Origin: Hydractinia symbiolongicarpus
Taxonomy: Eukaryota > Cnidaria > Hydrozoa > Anthoathecata > Hydractiniidae
Length of the DNA stretch: 64,000 nucleotides
Assembly (NCBI RefSeq): GCF_029227915.1
Contig: NC_079885.1
Coordinates: 16,875,001-16,939,000, forward strand
Direction: 5' to 3'
Shown here: positions 47,101-53,919 of the stretch, in pieces
Layout of the letters: each line of letters opens with the position of its first letter
Numbering within the stretch: position 1 is the stretch's first letter
Notes under the pieces: model-generated
What the model saw: the letters and a program-made list of their open reading frames with translations, nothing else
Databases searched by the model: none
Told to the model about the DNA's origin: nothing
Made by a program: the position numbers and the translations under genes

Positions 47101-50100
47101 ACGCCAAGTTACGGATCTAGTCTGTATAATAATAGCCGTATTTTGTCTTGTGTTCAAAATGGTTGTACAACAGGCAAATTCCTGTGGCTTTTTCCGTGGG
47201 CTAGTCTCTTTGTAATGATGGAGAAGTTAAACATTACATTTAAGTTTTTGTTTCAGTAAATATTGTACTTACGATACTTATAGTTATTTCTTCTCTATGG
47301 CGCAGTCCGAAAAAGGCCTAATTTTAAGGGGAAAACGCAGCCATAGAAAATATCCAGGTAAAATGAAGTTTGGCAATACAAAAGGAGTAACTTGAAGGCT
47401 TATAAATAAACGTATAAATAACCCATTAATTTTAATTAATCTAAAGACAAATTTGAGCGTCTTTTATTTTTATTTCCACAATGAATGCCTAACGCAAAAC
47501 AATTCTTAACAAAATATCAACCCTTAGTACGCATTGTTTGATGTTTAGCTACACAATTTGATTTCACAAGTCTGCTCAACATAGTTTGCCAGAAGACACG
47601 GTTAAATTTGCCAACCTACAAAGAGTGTGCACCAGGAAGCCAAGGCGGATTTGCATACGAGTGTCGGATTCGAGATAAAACGTATGTTGGATTGGACTAC
47701 TGTTCCACAAAGAAGGACGCCAAACACTCATGCGCCAAATGGGCGTTGCTTTCGATGGATATTTCAGGATTGGGTAGGATGGCTATTTCTTAGTGTGTCT
47801 TTTAATACATATGTCGGAATTATTAATAAAACTTAATGGTCTGTAGTAAATAATTATCTGTGAGCTCCATAAGGGGTATCAACATAGTCGAAGCCATATG
47901 GCAATATTCAGAACAGATCTCACAGTTTGATTTCCACCCTTTTTTATTCAAAATGTGAAGTTGGTAAAAGTCTCGCAACATATTTTAATTATTTCAATAA
48001 TCGAGGCAAATTTTGGTATAGATCTGGTTATCCAAAACTAACTGTGTTAAGCATGGCCTTTAAAACTTTAAAACATCACCTGTTAAAATTTAACTTTTTA
48101 AAGTAGCTAGCTTTTTAAACACCTGTATTGGAGCAAGGCCACAGTTCAATCTATGACCGGGTAATGATAGACTTGTCCAGTTCGTGGAGTTTGTAAACAA
48201 ATCCTAGAGGTTTTTTAGATACAAAATTGTTTGAATGTGAGGTGACATCTGCAACCAGGTTTCACTTTTTTATTTACGATTAATGCACCAGCATATTCTG
48301 TGAAATAAAAAGGCTGGATGACTGTTTTAACTACACCCTATCCAAAGGCGTTATATTCAGGGCAGAAATGAACTTGCTTTCAATATCTTGGCAACCACTT
48401 GACCTAAGCGAACAAAATGATCTTGTACAACGTTAAAACAGAGAAAAAAATAACAATCTGCAAGTGCCAAAAGACAGCGGTTTAAAAAAAAGGAATTTTT
48501 GTTTAAAACGGTATGTTTTACATAAAACACAACTCATTGTAAATTCAATAATAATTTAATGACTTGAAACTTTTATAAAATGGAAAATGAAATCGAAACT
48601 TTTCTACTATTATCACAGTTCCGGAGTTCCTGATTATGGCCGTTTTGAAAACGCCGATAAACAATTTTTGACTGTATATCAATTTTAATAAAAATACATG
48701 CACAGAAAACATTAAGAGCAATTCTCATGATTAAAATAAGTCACATGAGGTCTAAATAGAATTTGTGTCATCCTATTTGTTAAAGGGGCTACGGAACGGC
48801 TGTTGGTTTTCGACATTAGTGACTTACACGAAATTCGAGCTATTGGCGGCGAGAAACAAAAATGGCTTTTTTTCCGGCATGTATGTAATTTACTCAAACA
48901 TATAGATATATCTAGAATTTTTATCTTCTCCAGTTTTGTGGCGCCGTAGATTAGTGGTTATAGCTCTCGTACTCTGTGCGGGAGACCGGGGTTCGATTCC
49001 TCTTGACGGCGATTTAACATGGGCGAGTGAATGTTACCATAGCCCCCGGTTAACCCAAGCCATGTGAGGGAAATTAGGGAGATGGCTCCATGTGTGGGCC
49101 GTTGTATGTTGCCAGGAATTGTCTAGTAGAGCGCGGGCCCTTATTGGGTCTGCGTAGCGCAAAATGAGCATTAAATACTCTAGGACTCTCCATCTAAGCC
49201 ATGGTCCCTCCTGGAAATAATAGACAGGGTATATCCCTCGATATTAGTGAGGCTAGCCATGTAAAATATCACATCTATCTATCTATCGATCTAAAAAGCT
49301 GCTGCAACATCAACCATATTTTTATATCTTTTTCAGATATTTTGATTAGGTTTTTATGAAATTTTCTAACTCAAAATTTGCATTAATTTTCCATGAAACT
49401 CAACGTTTGCATTGTTTCAAATCCCAGAATAAAAATAGATAATTTAATGGGGCGCCAGTTAGTATTAAAACATTAATGCTGTGGTAAAGTAGCTGGTTCA
49501 CCTTTGTTATTCGTGAAAATATCTTGGTTGATTCGCGATAAATTTATGCTTGCGTTAGCCACAAAGTGACCACAATTTTTTGCTGCAATATCTCTTGCTT
49601 ATTTGTACTTTTGATTTTTCGCAATTTTGCCGTGATTATAATCTTTCCATTTGCACTCATATTTTCAGATTTTCGTTCAAATTCAAAAGTTTCGTGTTTT
49701 CTAAAAACATTTTTATACTTTCTGTATTTTATTTATAGATGGATCGAGTCACACTAGAGCAAAGCCTATTCATCCATCGCTACGCGCTCATTCTGCAAAA
49801 TTACGCGAAGACGATGAACTTGGTCGACTAATGACTGCGGGAACGTATTCTCAGAAGAAAGCAACCGTTTCTCCATTACGAAGACCCCAAATCCAAAACC
49901 AGGCAAGTTGTAACTATATTTTTGCACTATGCTTTTCAACTTACTATCAATAAGGCCTGTGGAAAAAATTCACTTGGAGAACAATGAAAAAGAGAACCAT
50001 CAGTTGAATTTTGATGCAAGGACCCGTCAAGACACAAAAAAATCTTTTTTCAGAAATTTGTTTACCTGTTGCCTCTATTGCCAGACCTTGAAATGCTGAT

Positions 50101-53100
50101 CAAAATGATGTATATGAACATGTACATTTAACGAACAGATGAGGGGATATGAGAGTTTAAAAAAGACCCGCCAAACCCCCCCCCCCAAAAAAAAAAAAAA
50201 AATTTTTTACAAAATTTGTATACCTGTTGCTTTCATTGTATAGGTCTTAAAATGTTGATCAAGAAAATGTATAGGATCATGTACTTATGACAAACGGTTA
50301 CGGAAATATTGTGGTTTAAAGGTTTTTTGATGACATCATAAACCCGTCCATTCCGAAACGGATTCAGGGACCCAGGTTAAGGAAACTTACCCAAATTGGT
50401 CCCAGGTGGTCTTTAGTTACCTACGCGGTTGAAAATGACTGGCGTCACCACCTCGTTTCCAAGTTATTTGATCTGAAAGTTTTAAGTGCACTGTATTCAT
50501 CATAACCATAAAATGAATTTACATACCTTATTCCATAAAATTAACAAATCATGAAATTAACACGGTTTTTCAAAATTCGCGTTAATTTAATGACTGTTAA
50601 TTAAATGCAGTGTTAATTTAACGACTGTTAATTTCATGACTCTTTAATTATAATACTGTTAATTTGGTAACTTTTTTACAATATAAAGAAGCCTAAAAAA
50701 CATAAAAATTTTTTTACTATTTCCTCCTCGTCGGACGATAGCTCAACGGTGTTCTGTTTTTCAGCGATCTTTTTTAAAATAGCTTTTGTATAATCGTCAT
50801 ACTCTGATCCAAGTGGAAAATTAACTAAAAGCACCTTTTCTTTAAATTTTTAACATTGTCTTTCCAAACAACGAAAACTTTTATTTCGATTTCCAAACCG
50901 CCTTGTAATAGAGAAGGCCGCTTCACCACCGTGGATTCAACTGTTGCCGTAATTTTTGCTTTGTGTGATTCGCATATTCTCAAATTTGCGCTTATTAAAT
51001 GCATTTTTGAAACCAACCTTGCTCAACCGCGTTAATTAAATGCCTTTTTTAAAATAATTTCATTAAACCGCGTTAATTTTATGACCGTTAATTTAATTCG
51101 CGTTAATGTCTCGACTCGTTAATTTCATGGAATAAGGTAATGCGTGCACAAAATCAATATGTTTTGTCATATATATATATATATATATATTTCTGCCTTA
51201 CGTCTTGGTCAATAGCCAATGTGCATGTTTCTTTCCAAGGAAGGCCATGCTCTTCCCTAATTTGTTTCTTCATCATGAAAAGCCATGTCGAAATAGGTCT
51301 TCTACGTGGTCTTTCATAATGTTCTTCAGCATAGGCAAGGGCTATTTTGACAGGCGTGTTGTCCGGAAATATAGTAAAAATTAACACACACTTTAAATTT
51401 TACAAAAATCGTTCATCTTGTTATATTACATGTGACTACCTTGTAATGTTTACAGAAAATGTGAGAAAAGTGATACTCTATGCTGGGTATAAAAATGTCC
51501 TTACACTATCCTAAAAGTTCAATAAGCCGTTTCGGCAAGAAGTTATACGGCGCATTACGGAATGATTACAATCCTCTACGGAGGAGTATTTGCCTTAGTT
51601 CTCCAATTGTGCAGGAAATTTGCGTACGATATTAATAATTAATTATTTTCAACTGGAACAGCAAAAGACAAAAAAGAAAAATATGAAAGTAGAAAAATGA
51701 GTTTATGTTTGTAAACACTGATTTTATGAAATCTGAATGAAACCAAAAAATCGATAAAAACAATTATCTTTGATTTATTTTATTTTTTAAAAAGAATTTT
51801 AGCCTGTTGGAACTCTTGGTGAGCAAATAGTTCTCAACACTGAAAAACTTATAACTCTTACGTACCGCTACACTAGACTGGTATCCTTCCGTGCTTCACT
51901 AGTCTCGGTAGTAAAAACGGCGACAAAATAGCCAGTTTTAAAGTTCTTACATAATTCGTGCTCAAAACAATTTGACTACTAAGGTAGCTATAAATAGCTA
52001 TAAATAGCTCAAAAAAAAAAAGAATAACAACATAGCTCATACGTTAGCAGCTAGCTAATAGAGCTTGAAGCTAACATTAGCTACAGTAGCTAGGACACCC
52101 AGTTAAATATAGTTAAACTGGGGAGACGTATAGCTAGGTATACATATAAAAAGAAACAATAGTAATGTAAAAATTATGACATTTGCAGATTTCAACAAAC
52201 CAAAATTTCCTCTTTCTCTAGCAATTTTTTGGTATCCAGCTAACAGCTTAGTGCAGCATTTTGAATTTTAGGTTAAATATATTAGTTACGCACCAGGGGA
52301 CACATTAATTATGCAAAAAAATAGAAACGAAAATACTAGCTTTTTATTTTTTAAAAAACGCGGTGAAATATAAAACTTTAAGAATTAAAGTTACAATAGA
52401 TTTTTTTGAGAATGCGATTCTCTTTGACAATTTTAGGTGTGCTACATAAAAAAGTAACACGTAGCTCCGACTTTTCTTTCTTTCTCATATATTATTTTTT
52501 GAACTACTTTACCTTTTCATTTTTGCACTTTCTGCAAGATGAATGGACCGTTCTTTTGTTGTTTTTTGTGTGTCGATGGTAACCCTGTTCAATATTATAT
52601 GCTTTTTTAAATCATTTTACTTTTTTTACTTAGAATTTTCTGGCTTTTAATATCTTCACTTTAATGACTAAGGGATCGTCGAAAAAAAGGCATTTTTATG
52701 CGCTTTTATAGTTCGCCTTTTTTTTCTAGAACTTTGTCGAGATATTGTTATGTTTGTTTGTGTTTACGCCAAGGGAACTTTCTATTTGTATGCCGTCCTG
52801 TTTGAAAGTGCATATTTGAGCGAATTATGTCGCTTATTTTGTATCACGTGGTTTATATGACAGCTGCGAAACAAATGTAAACAAAACAAACAAACTCGAA
52901 AAACTCGCGCATTTGTGTGGTAAAAATATCACCTTTGTAAAAGTCACAGACAGACAAACAGTGCTGGTGGTTCCCATATGCCGTACGGACGGACTTTATT
53001 TTGCGGCTCGTTATTTTGTACGACCACGACTTGCATTGCAAACAGATAGACTAACGACTGCTCGTGGAAAAATTCCACCGAATTTCGCCGGCCACAACAA

Positions 53101-53591
53101 AAAAGTTAATAAAAGTATATTGCATTTGCTGTTTCTGTGTGTGTTGTTAATCACCTGTAAAAGCGTATTGTTTAGAATTTTGTATAACTTCAGACTCAGA
53201 CGCAATCATCTTCAAATCTAACTTATGAACAAACTGGACAACCTCAACAACAGCAGTGGCAGCAGCATTCACCACTACCACCACCACAACAACAACAACA
53301 ACAACAAAATGGAGTGCAACCATGGCAACAATCTGGCGTAGTTGGAAACAGAGTCACTGGAGCTTCCATACTGAGTAACAACATGCAGTATATGAATTTG
53401 GATAATATTAAGGTTAATGTCCTTCCTTCCTTTCTTCCTTCAAATCATCACGTTTTGAAGTTATGTGGTTAATATAGCGAACCAACCGATCATAGCTCAG
53501 TTAGTATAAATCTATTCTTTCACGATTTTAGGAATTCCAAGGTTTAGAAGCATGGACGACTGTAACAAAGAAAGGTATGGGATGTTTTTGA
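20117..53591 (+). CDS. GTSF1-like CHHC zinc-finger protein fused to a dsRNA-binding domain (12 exons)
   Basis: Exons: 20117-20202, 26084-26195, 26273-26368, 30568-30595, 40160-40237, 41378-41621, 41748-41843, 45098-45192, 47585-47773, 49739-49902, 53194-53412, 53532-53591. All phases agree across eleven junctions, and the frame stays open for 488 codons. Domains: CHHC modules at 44-64 and 75-95; Trp/acidic segment 110-135 (PDWQQPDTGDNWED) and KGMPLAMLPKY, matching the tail that in GTSF1 contacts PIWI; acidic 155-210; basic 217-240; dsRBD about 270-336; Gln/Pro-rich 410-445. GTSF1/Asterix is normally about 110-170 residues and acts with PIWI proteins in piRNA silencing; a dsRBD is not part of that family as I know it. 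The start ATG lies 20 nt after a TTTTGTTAG acceptor. The 3' end is uncertain: AAAG/GTATGG may be a donor rather than reading to TGA. Introns are loaded with transposons. No transcript evidence is available. Confidence 0.78.
20724..21748. mobile_element. 1025-bp TIR element with TA duplication (mariner/pogo-like MITE)
   Basis: Inverted ends of about 38 bp open CAGTACTGTGAARAGGTTTG, flanked by TA on both sides (20722, 21749). Subterminal sequence is rich in ACCACGA/TCGTGGT motifs. The interior is a tandem array (21012-21420) and encodes no transposase. It lies in intron 1 of the GTSF1-like gene. Confidence 0.8.
21012..21420 (+). repeat. 52-53-bp tandem array, eight copies
   Basis: CATTTCTATCGCC-type units start at 21039, 21091, 21143, 21196, 21247, 21300, 21353 and 21406, each with TTTTCGTT and AAACTTTTAAAATGCGATC. 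The same unit in reverse orientation occurs at 36565-36750. Confidence 0.85.
21750..22555. other. intron sequence, no feature beyond simple repeats
   Basis: AT-rich, with an ATCTA/TTATCTA-rich patch at 22318-22395. No coding signal supported. Confidence 0.4.
22556..22957. mobile_element. 402-bp MITE with CAGTCAAACCTG ends
   Basis: CAGTCAAACCTG at 22556 and its complement CAGGTTTGACTG ending at 22957 define short inverted termini. GCGATCACCTGTATA and GACGGTAACCTG inside resemble the subterminal blocks of Tigger/pogo-type elements. No transposase; target duplication unclear. Confidence 0.55.
23757..25722. mobile_element. foldback-like element with ~25-bp inverted ends, nested LINE fragment
   Basis: ACATGTTCAAAAAACATAGG at about 23757 is mirrored by CCTATGTTTTTTGAACATGT ending at about 25719, followed on both arms by related GTGAACATT sequence. 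Inner parts of both arms carry GATAAAAAAGTAAC and its complement several times, so the ~2-kb segment forms a long imperfect palindrome. TTTA borders both ends. A LINE 3' fragment sits in the middle. Confidence 0.55.
24841..25178 (+). mobile_element. 5'-truncated LINE 3' end with GATGGT tail
   Basis: About 250 bp near-identical to the 3' end of the LINE at 28026-29375 (RLNWLGCLERI, RGRPRKTWQEVIRTDL, PTHASMENGR), ending with the same GTTAAGCCG and then an 80-bp (GATGGT/GATGAT)n microsatellite. A typical severely 5'-truncated insertion. Confidence 0.85.
25725..26083. other. end of intron 1, no feature seen
   Basis: AT-rich sequence up to the exon 2 acceptor; a pyrimidine tract TTTTTTTAAAAAACTTTTTTATAG precedes exon 2 in broken form. 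No gene or repeat supported. Confidence 0.4.
26369..28020. other. intron 3, left part: hairpin and decayed coding-like segment
   Basis: 26690-26757 is an inverted repeat (AAGCTTTTCGTACTTC mirrored by GAAGTACGAAAAGCTT). Between 27215 and 27600 the + strand reads protein-like pieces in shifting frames (IKKISEEEVSVLKLNIVDKD; SHFREWEVKAMIANCLWYLD) that I cannot assign; probably a dead transposon reading frame. Confidence 0.3.
28026..29375 (+). CDS. LINE reverse transcriptase C-terminal ORF with zinc-finger insert
   Basis: 449 codons, open to TAA, opening inside the RT domain: FGFVPGRGTTDAIFLLRQ, FVDLEKAFDRVPRKV (about 36-50), GVHQGSVLSPLLF, and the catalytic YADDLVLIAE with YADD at 127-130. After the RT a Cys/His module CGVCRKGVGSNSIFCQTCKH, then HKKC and CKRC (about 183-230), then FCYLGDMLG, YGSETWAVK, RRLNWLGHLERM and RGRPRKTWQ, the usual C-terminal domain of RTE/CR1-like non-LTR elements. 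The 5' part (endonuclease, RT entry) is missing, so this is a 5'-truncated copy with no start of its own; the ATG is internal. It ends GTTAAGCCG with a (GATGAT)n tail. It lies in sense in intron 3 of the GTSF1-like gene, and its intact frame suggests a young insertion. Confidence 0.9.
   Translation: MQFGFVPGRGTTDAIFLLRQLQEKYLGKRKNLYFAFVDLEKAFDRVPRKVIWWAMRKLGVDEWLVTMVQSMYSNARSRVRINDSLSDEFSVNVGVHQGSVLSPLLFILVLEALSMEFRTGCPWELLYADDLVLIAESMEELVEKFEKWKKGLEEKGLKVNTAKSKVMISSIAAKCDLVVGKWPCGVCRKGVGSNSIFCQTCKHWVHKKCSSISGRLRADIQFVCKRCKGETIENEVFPALMMYNSGSLKIVKNFCYLGDMLGSEGGVERSVTCRIGSAWKKFRELLPLLTSRVLSIEVKGRLYEACVRSVMLYGSETWAVKQEDLDCLERNDMRRVRWMCNASLRDRKSSDELRSRLSLRRIKVVIQIRRLNWLGHLERMEEDNWVRKCRDLIVPGAKPRGRPRKTWQEVIRTDLIERKLSLDLTQSRSDWKRVINIPRPTHASMENGR
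29400..30567. other. intron 3, right part: perfect hairpin, otherwise nothing
   Basis: 29785-29821 is a perfect 16-bp inverted repeat (AATCCATGAAAGCAGG, loop TTCTT). No other feature supported before exon 4. Confidence 0.5.
30596..31860. other. intron 4, left part: palindrome, otherwise nothing
   Basis: 31228-31277 holds ACATGATATACTCACATA mirrored by TATGTGAGTATATCATGT around AAGC-like loop. Several TCCTGGAATT/TCCTGAAAAATC motifs cluster at 31385-31490. No gene. Confidence 0.45.
31884..32766 (-). pseudogene. BEL/Pao integrase, two frames
   Basis: 32554-32766 reads TGVDFFEPLLIEQG (first catalytic Asp) and IRWVHLELV; 31884-32585 continues with IIFDCGTNFKGASNKL (second Asp), VPHMGGTWERLVRTVK with the catalytic Glu, LLAETENIVNSRPLT and a DUF5641-like tail ending LRRLEFN. 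One frame break separates the two. Confidence 0.8.
32922..33221 (-). pseudogene. BEL/Pao post-RT (RNase H side) fragment
   Basis: ADVITRGVYNMHKLELAD with IPGDENPADVITRG is the conserved stretch at the end of the Pao RNase H region (HVPGxxNPADxxSRG-like). Confidence 0.7.
33381..34230 (-). pseudogene. BEL/Pao reverse transcriptase, two frames
   Basis: 33712-34230 gives YLPHHPVFNPNKPRKIRVVF, then DALLRGPDFN and ISADIEEMFLQVKV (first catalytic Asp). After a frame change 33381-33722 gives HIFGAKDSPTCANYALKR and SFYVDDLL with the YVDD catalytic pair. The overlap of ten bases at 33712-33722 marks the frameshift. Confidence 0.8.
34252..34722 (-). pseudogene. BEL/Pao aspartic protease fragment
   Basis: TYALLDSGSQSTLL carries the active-site Asp-Ser-Gly, preceded by a frame break from gag. 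Later ...FGWTLFGPHG matches the DUF1758 region of Pao elements. Confidence 0.75.
34954..35862 (-). pseudogene. BEL/Pao gag-like ORF
   Basis: 302 codons, DUF1759-type capsid region: WFDGSPQQYVDFVTSFKELV, then VKGEVRRAIQGF, and a C-terminal zinc knuckle CRICKEKHPFFKCP. Intact from ATG 35862 to a stop at 34954, after which the polyprotein frame is lost, so the element is counted as broken. Confidence 0.8.
36565..36750 (-). repeat. 52-bp-type array, reverse copy outside its transposon
   Basis: Three to four units with GATCGCATTTTAAAAGTTT and GAACGAAAAGCGGCGATA, the complement of the array at 21012-21420. No TIR ends like those of the 20724-21748 element were found nearby. Confidence 0.7.
36931..38320. 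mobile_element. inverted-repeat element carrying a THAP fragment
   Basis: ACATCACATCGTGCAGAAAG at about 36957 is mirrored at about 38252 (CTTTCTGCACGATGTGATGT), and looser similarity extends outward (GGACTGG/GGACTAGG). Between them lie a THAP-like frame (+) and, at 38037-38182 on -, an open acidic stretch (NNDEDYNLENIELDNSLHEK). THAP domains plus inverted ends suggest a P-element relative; target duplication not identified. Confidence 0.45.
37067..37294 (+). pseudogene. THAP zinc-finger fragment with lost ligand
   Basis: MVSCLAFRCTNRPEKCKEVS starts like a THAP domain (Cys4, Cys9), with FHRIP and KWLNRIRRAGDLPSDQSF following the family spacing. The C-terminal Cys-x2-His is IWLAHF instead of ICxxHF: the Cys codon position reads TGG, so zinc binding is broken. 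The frame ends soon after at TAG 37292-37294 without the AVPTPY box. Probably the N-terminus of a dead P-like transposase or host THAP gene fragment. Confidence 0.65.
38321..40159. other. intron 4, right part: no feature recognised
   Basis: AT-rich; open frames at 39022-39288 (-) and 39728-39937 (+) lack motifs or splice context. Confidence 0.4.
40238..41377. other. intron 5, nothing recognised
   Basis: No repeat or coding signal that I can name. The short open frame 40773-40961 (-) has no support. Confidence 0.4.
41960..42110 (+). repeat. dispersed repeat C, copy 1
   Basis: CGATTTTTGACTTTAGTGAC and CACGAAAGTCGAGCTTATGG match 48795-48870 (TTCGACATTAGTGACTTACA, CACGAAATTCGAGCTATTGG). Confidence 0.5.
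42300..42705 (+). pseudogene. LINE reverse transcriptase fragment
   Basis: LVADFSKAFHTVNYPNLLNL holds the first catalytic Asp; LQFADDTTIYI holds the FADD pair. The intervening PQGS motif (VPQGSTLGH) is in another frame (42452-42643), so at least one frameshift. Both RT ends are missing. It sits in intron 7 of the host gene. Confidence 0.75.
42720..44669. other. intron 7, middle: nothing recognised
   Basis: Contains a TAGC microsatellite at 44491-44512. No gene or repeat family that I can support. Confidence 0.4.
44670..44694 (+). other. possible alternative short terminal exon
   Basis: After TTTTGCAG, an in-phase continuation of exon 7 reads PPSAKKES and stops at TGA 44692-44694, giving a 254-residue form without the dsRBD. 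ATTAAA follows at about 44718. Exon 8 is equally phase-compatible from exon 7, so this would be alternative. Confidence 0.25.
45193..47584. other. intron 8: short tandem array, otherwise nothing
   Basis: 46951-47090 holds five diverged ~33-bp units with CTCCACACAGTTTACCTGTA. 47170-47212 has CCGTGGGCTAGTCTCTTTG, a reverse-strand scrap of repeat A. The rest shows no feature. Confidence 0.5.
46951..47090. repeat. ~33-bp tandem array
   Basis: Units share GC(G/A)(C/A)TCCACACAGTTTACCTGTACT; about five copies, one shortened. Confidence 0.7.
48941..49293 (+). mobile_element. tRNA-derived SINE with TCTA tail
   Basis: tRNA-like head 48942-49011: acceptor CGCCGT with ACGGCG, A box TAGATTAGTGG, B box GGTTCGATTCC. 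A ~230-bp body follows (GGGCGAGTGAATGTTACC, GGCTCCATGTGTGGGCCG, GCGTAGCGCAAAATGAGC) and the element ends in (TCTA)n at 49273-49293. It lies in sense in intron 9. Confidence 0.8.
49945..50500 (+). repeat. dispersed repeat A, copy in intron 10
   Basis: Starts GGCCTGTGGAAAAAATTCAC, continues with GATCAAGAAAATGTATAGG, CCCGTCCATTCCGAAACGG, TTACCCAAATTGGTCCCAGG and TTTTAAGTGCACTGTA. An internal C9/A17 run sits at 50177-50203. Confidence 0.7.
50525..51138. mobile_element. ~610-bp TIR element carrying a coding fragment
   Basis: ACCTTATTCCATAAAATTAAC at the left and its complement (GTTAATTTCATGGAATAAGGT) at the right form the ends, with repeated CGCGTTAATTTAATGAC-type subterminal sequence. The centre (50712-51016, -) reads protein-like with one frameshift: ESHKAKITATVESTVVKRPS, then KVLLVNFPLGSEYDDYTKAI and NTVELSSDEEEIVKK. 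Confidence 0.65.
51168..51387 (-). mobile_element. tiny 5'-truncated LINE fragment with TA tail
   Basis: The - strand reads NTPVKIALAYAEEHYERPRR and RPISTWLFMMKKQI, the C-terminal motif of LINE ORF2 (TPxRIAL...RGRPxxTW), ending at a (TA)n run at 51169-51190 that would be its 3' tail. Confidence 0.6.
51517..51930 (+). repeat. dispersed repeat B, copy 2
   Basis: AAGCCGTTTCGGCAAGAAGT, GGAGTATTTGCC and, ~300 bp on, ACTAGACTGGTATCCTTCCG and AGTAAAAACGGCGACAAAAT, as in 11234-11490. Confidence 0.6.
51931..53193. other. intron 10, right part: nothing recognised
   Basis: AT-rich with AGCTA-rich patches at 51985-52140. Short open frames near 52850-53220 end in or overlap exon 11 and have no support of their own. 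Confidence 0.4.
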
Positions 53592-53626
53592 AGTCTAGCT
53601 AGTTTAGAAAATCTAAAATAATGATA

Positions 53627-53825
53627 CTACCAGCCGAATTCCCGTGGAAGAATCCACTGTATTTCTCATTTAATCCATGTAATAGATATACATGCATCAA
53701 AAACAAACTATACGGCAGTGTGAATCTAACAATCTGCATTATTATATAAGTGGCTAACAAAATTGAAGGTGTCTAACAACTGCAGTATATTTGTGACCTT
53801 TAAACAATAAAGCTACTGAAATACT

Positions 53826-53830
<5 letters not shown>
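53627..53830 (+). repeat. dispersed repeat D, copy 1
   Basis: AGCCGAATTCCCGTGGAAGA, CAATCTGCATTATTATATAA and GTCTAACAACTGCAGTATAT match 58743-58930 in order. Its head is related to repeat A. Confidence 0.7.

Positions 53831-53918
<88 letters not shown>
53827..53918. repeat. (TA)n microsatellite, ~90 bp
   Basis: Near-perfect TA run interrupted once (TATTATA). Confidence 0.95.

Positions 53919-53919
<1 letters not shown>

Larger units (their letters stand above)
45098..47773 (+). other. exons 8-9: double-stranded-RNA-binding domain
   Basis: Exon 8 (after TTTATAG) ends with the first dsRBD helix (AAYPVSVNKMM). Exon 9 continues it as VCQKTRLNLPTYKECAPG, then the beta strands (GGFAYECRIRDKTYVG), then the second helix with the RNA-contacting KKDAK (321-325) and AAK-like HSCAKWALLSM. 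That is a full dsRBD of about 67 residues, with the intron between helix 1 and the loop. The exon 8 donor G/GTTGGT is weak but is the only one giving the right phase; the exon 9 acceptor is CAACATAG. Confidence 0.8.
49739..53591 (+). other. exons 10-12: low-complexity C-terminal region
   Basis: Exon 10 (49739-49902) encodes DGSSHTRAKPIHPSLRAHSA and QKKATVSPLRRPQ and ends CAG/GCAAGT, a textbook GC-AG intron donor. Exon 11 (53194-53412) is Gln/Pro-rich with WQQHSPLPPPQQQ and a CAACAA run, then NRVTGASILSNNMQYMNLD. Exon 12 (from 53532) reads EFQGLEAWTTVTKK, then either splices at GTATGG or ends GMGCF. An AATAAA at 53806 lies in a dispersed repeat, so it is weak support for ending here. Confidence 0.65.

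Noticed and set aside
47608-47793. independent small dsRBD gene starting at MPTYKE
   Set aside because: Its first dsRBD helix is supplied in phase by exon 8, so it is an internal exon; no ATG actually opens the domain properly.
53011-53221. open frames around exon 11 on both strands
   Set aside because: Overlap intron end and exon in other frames; no motif.
53806-53811. confident poly(A) site of the GTSF1-like gene
   Set aside because: The AATAAA lies in dispersed repeat D and cannot be trusted without transcript ends.
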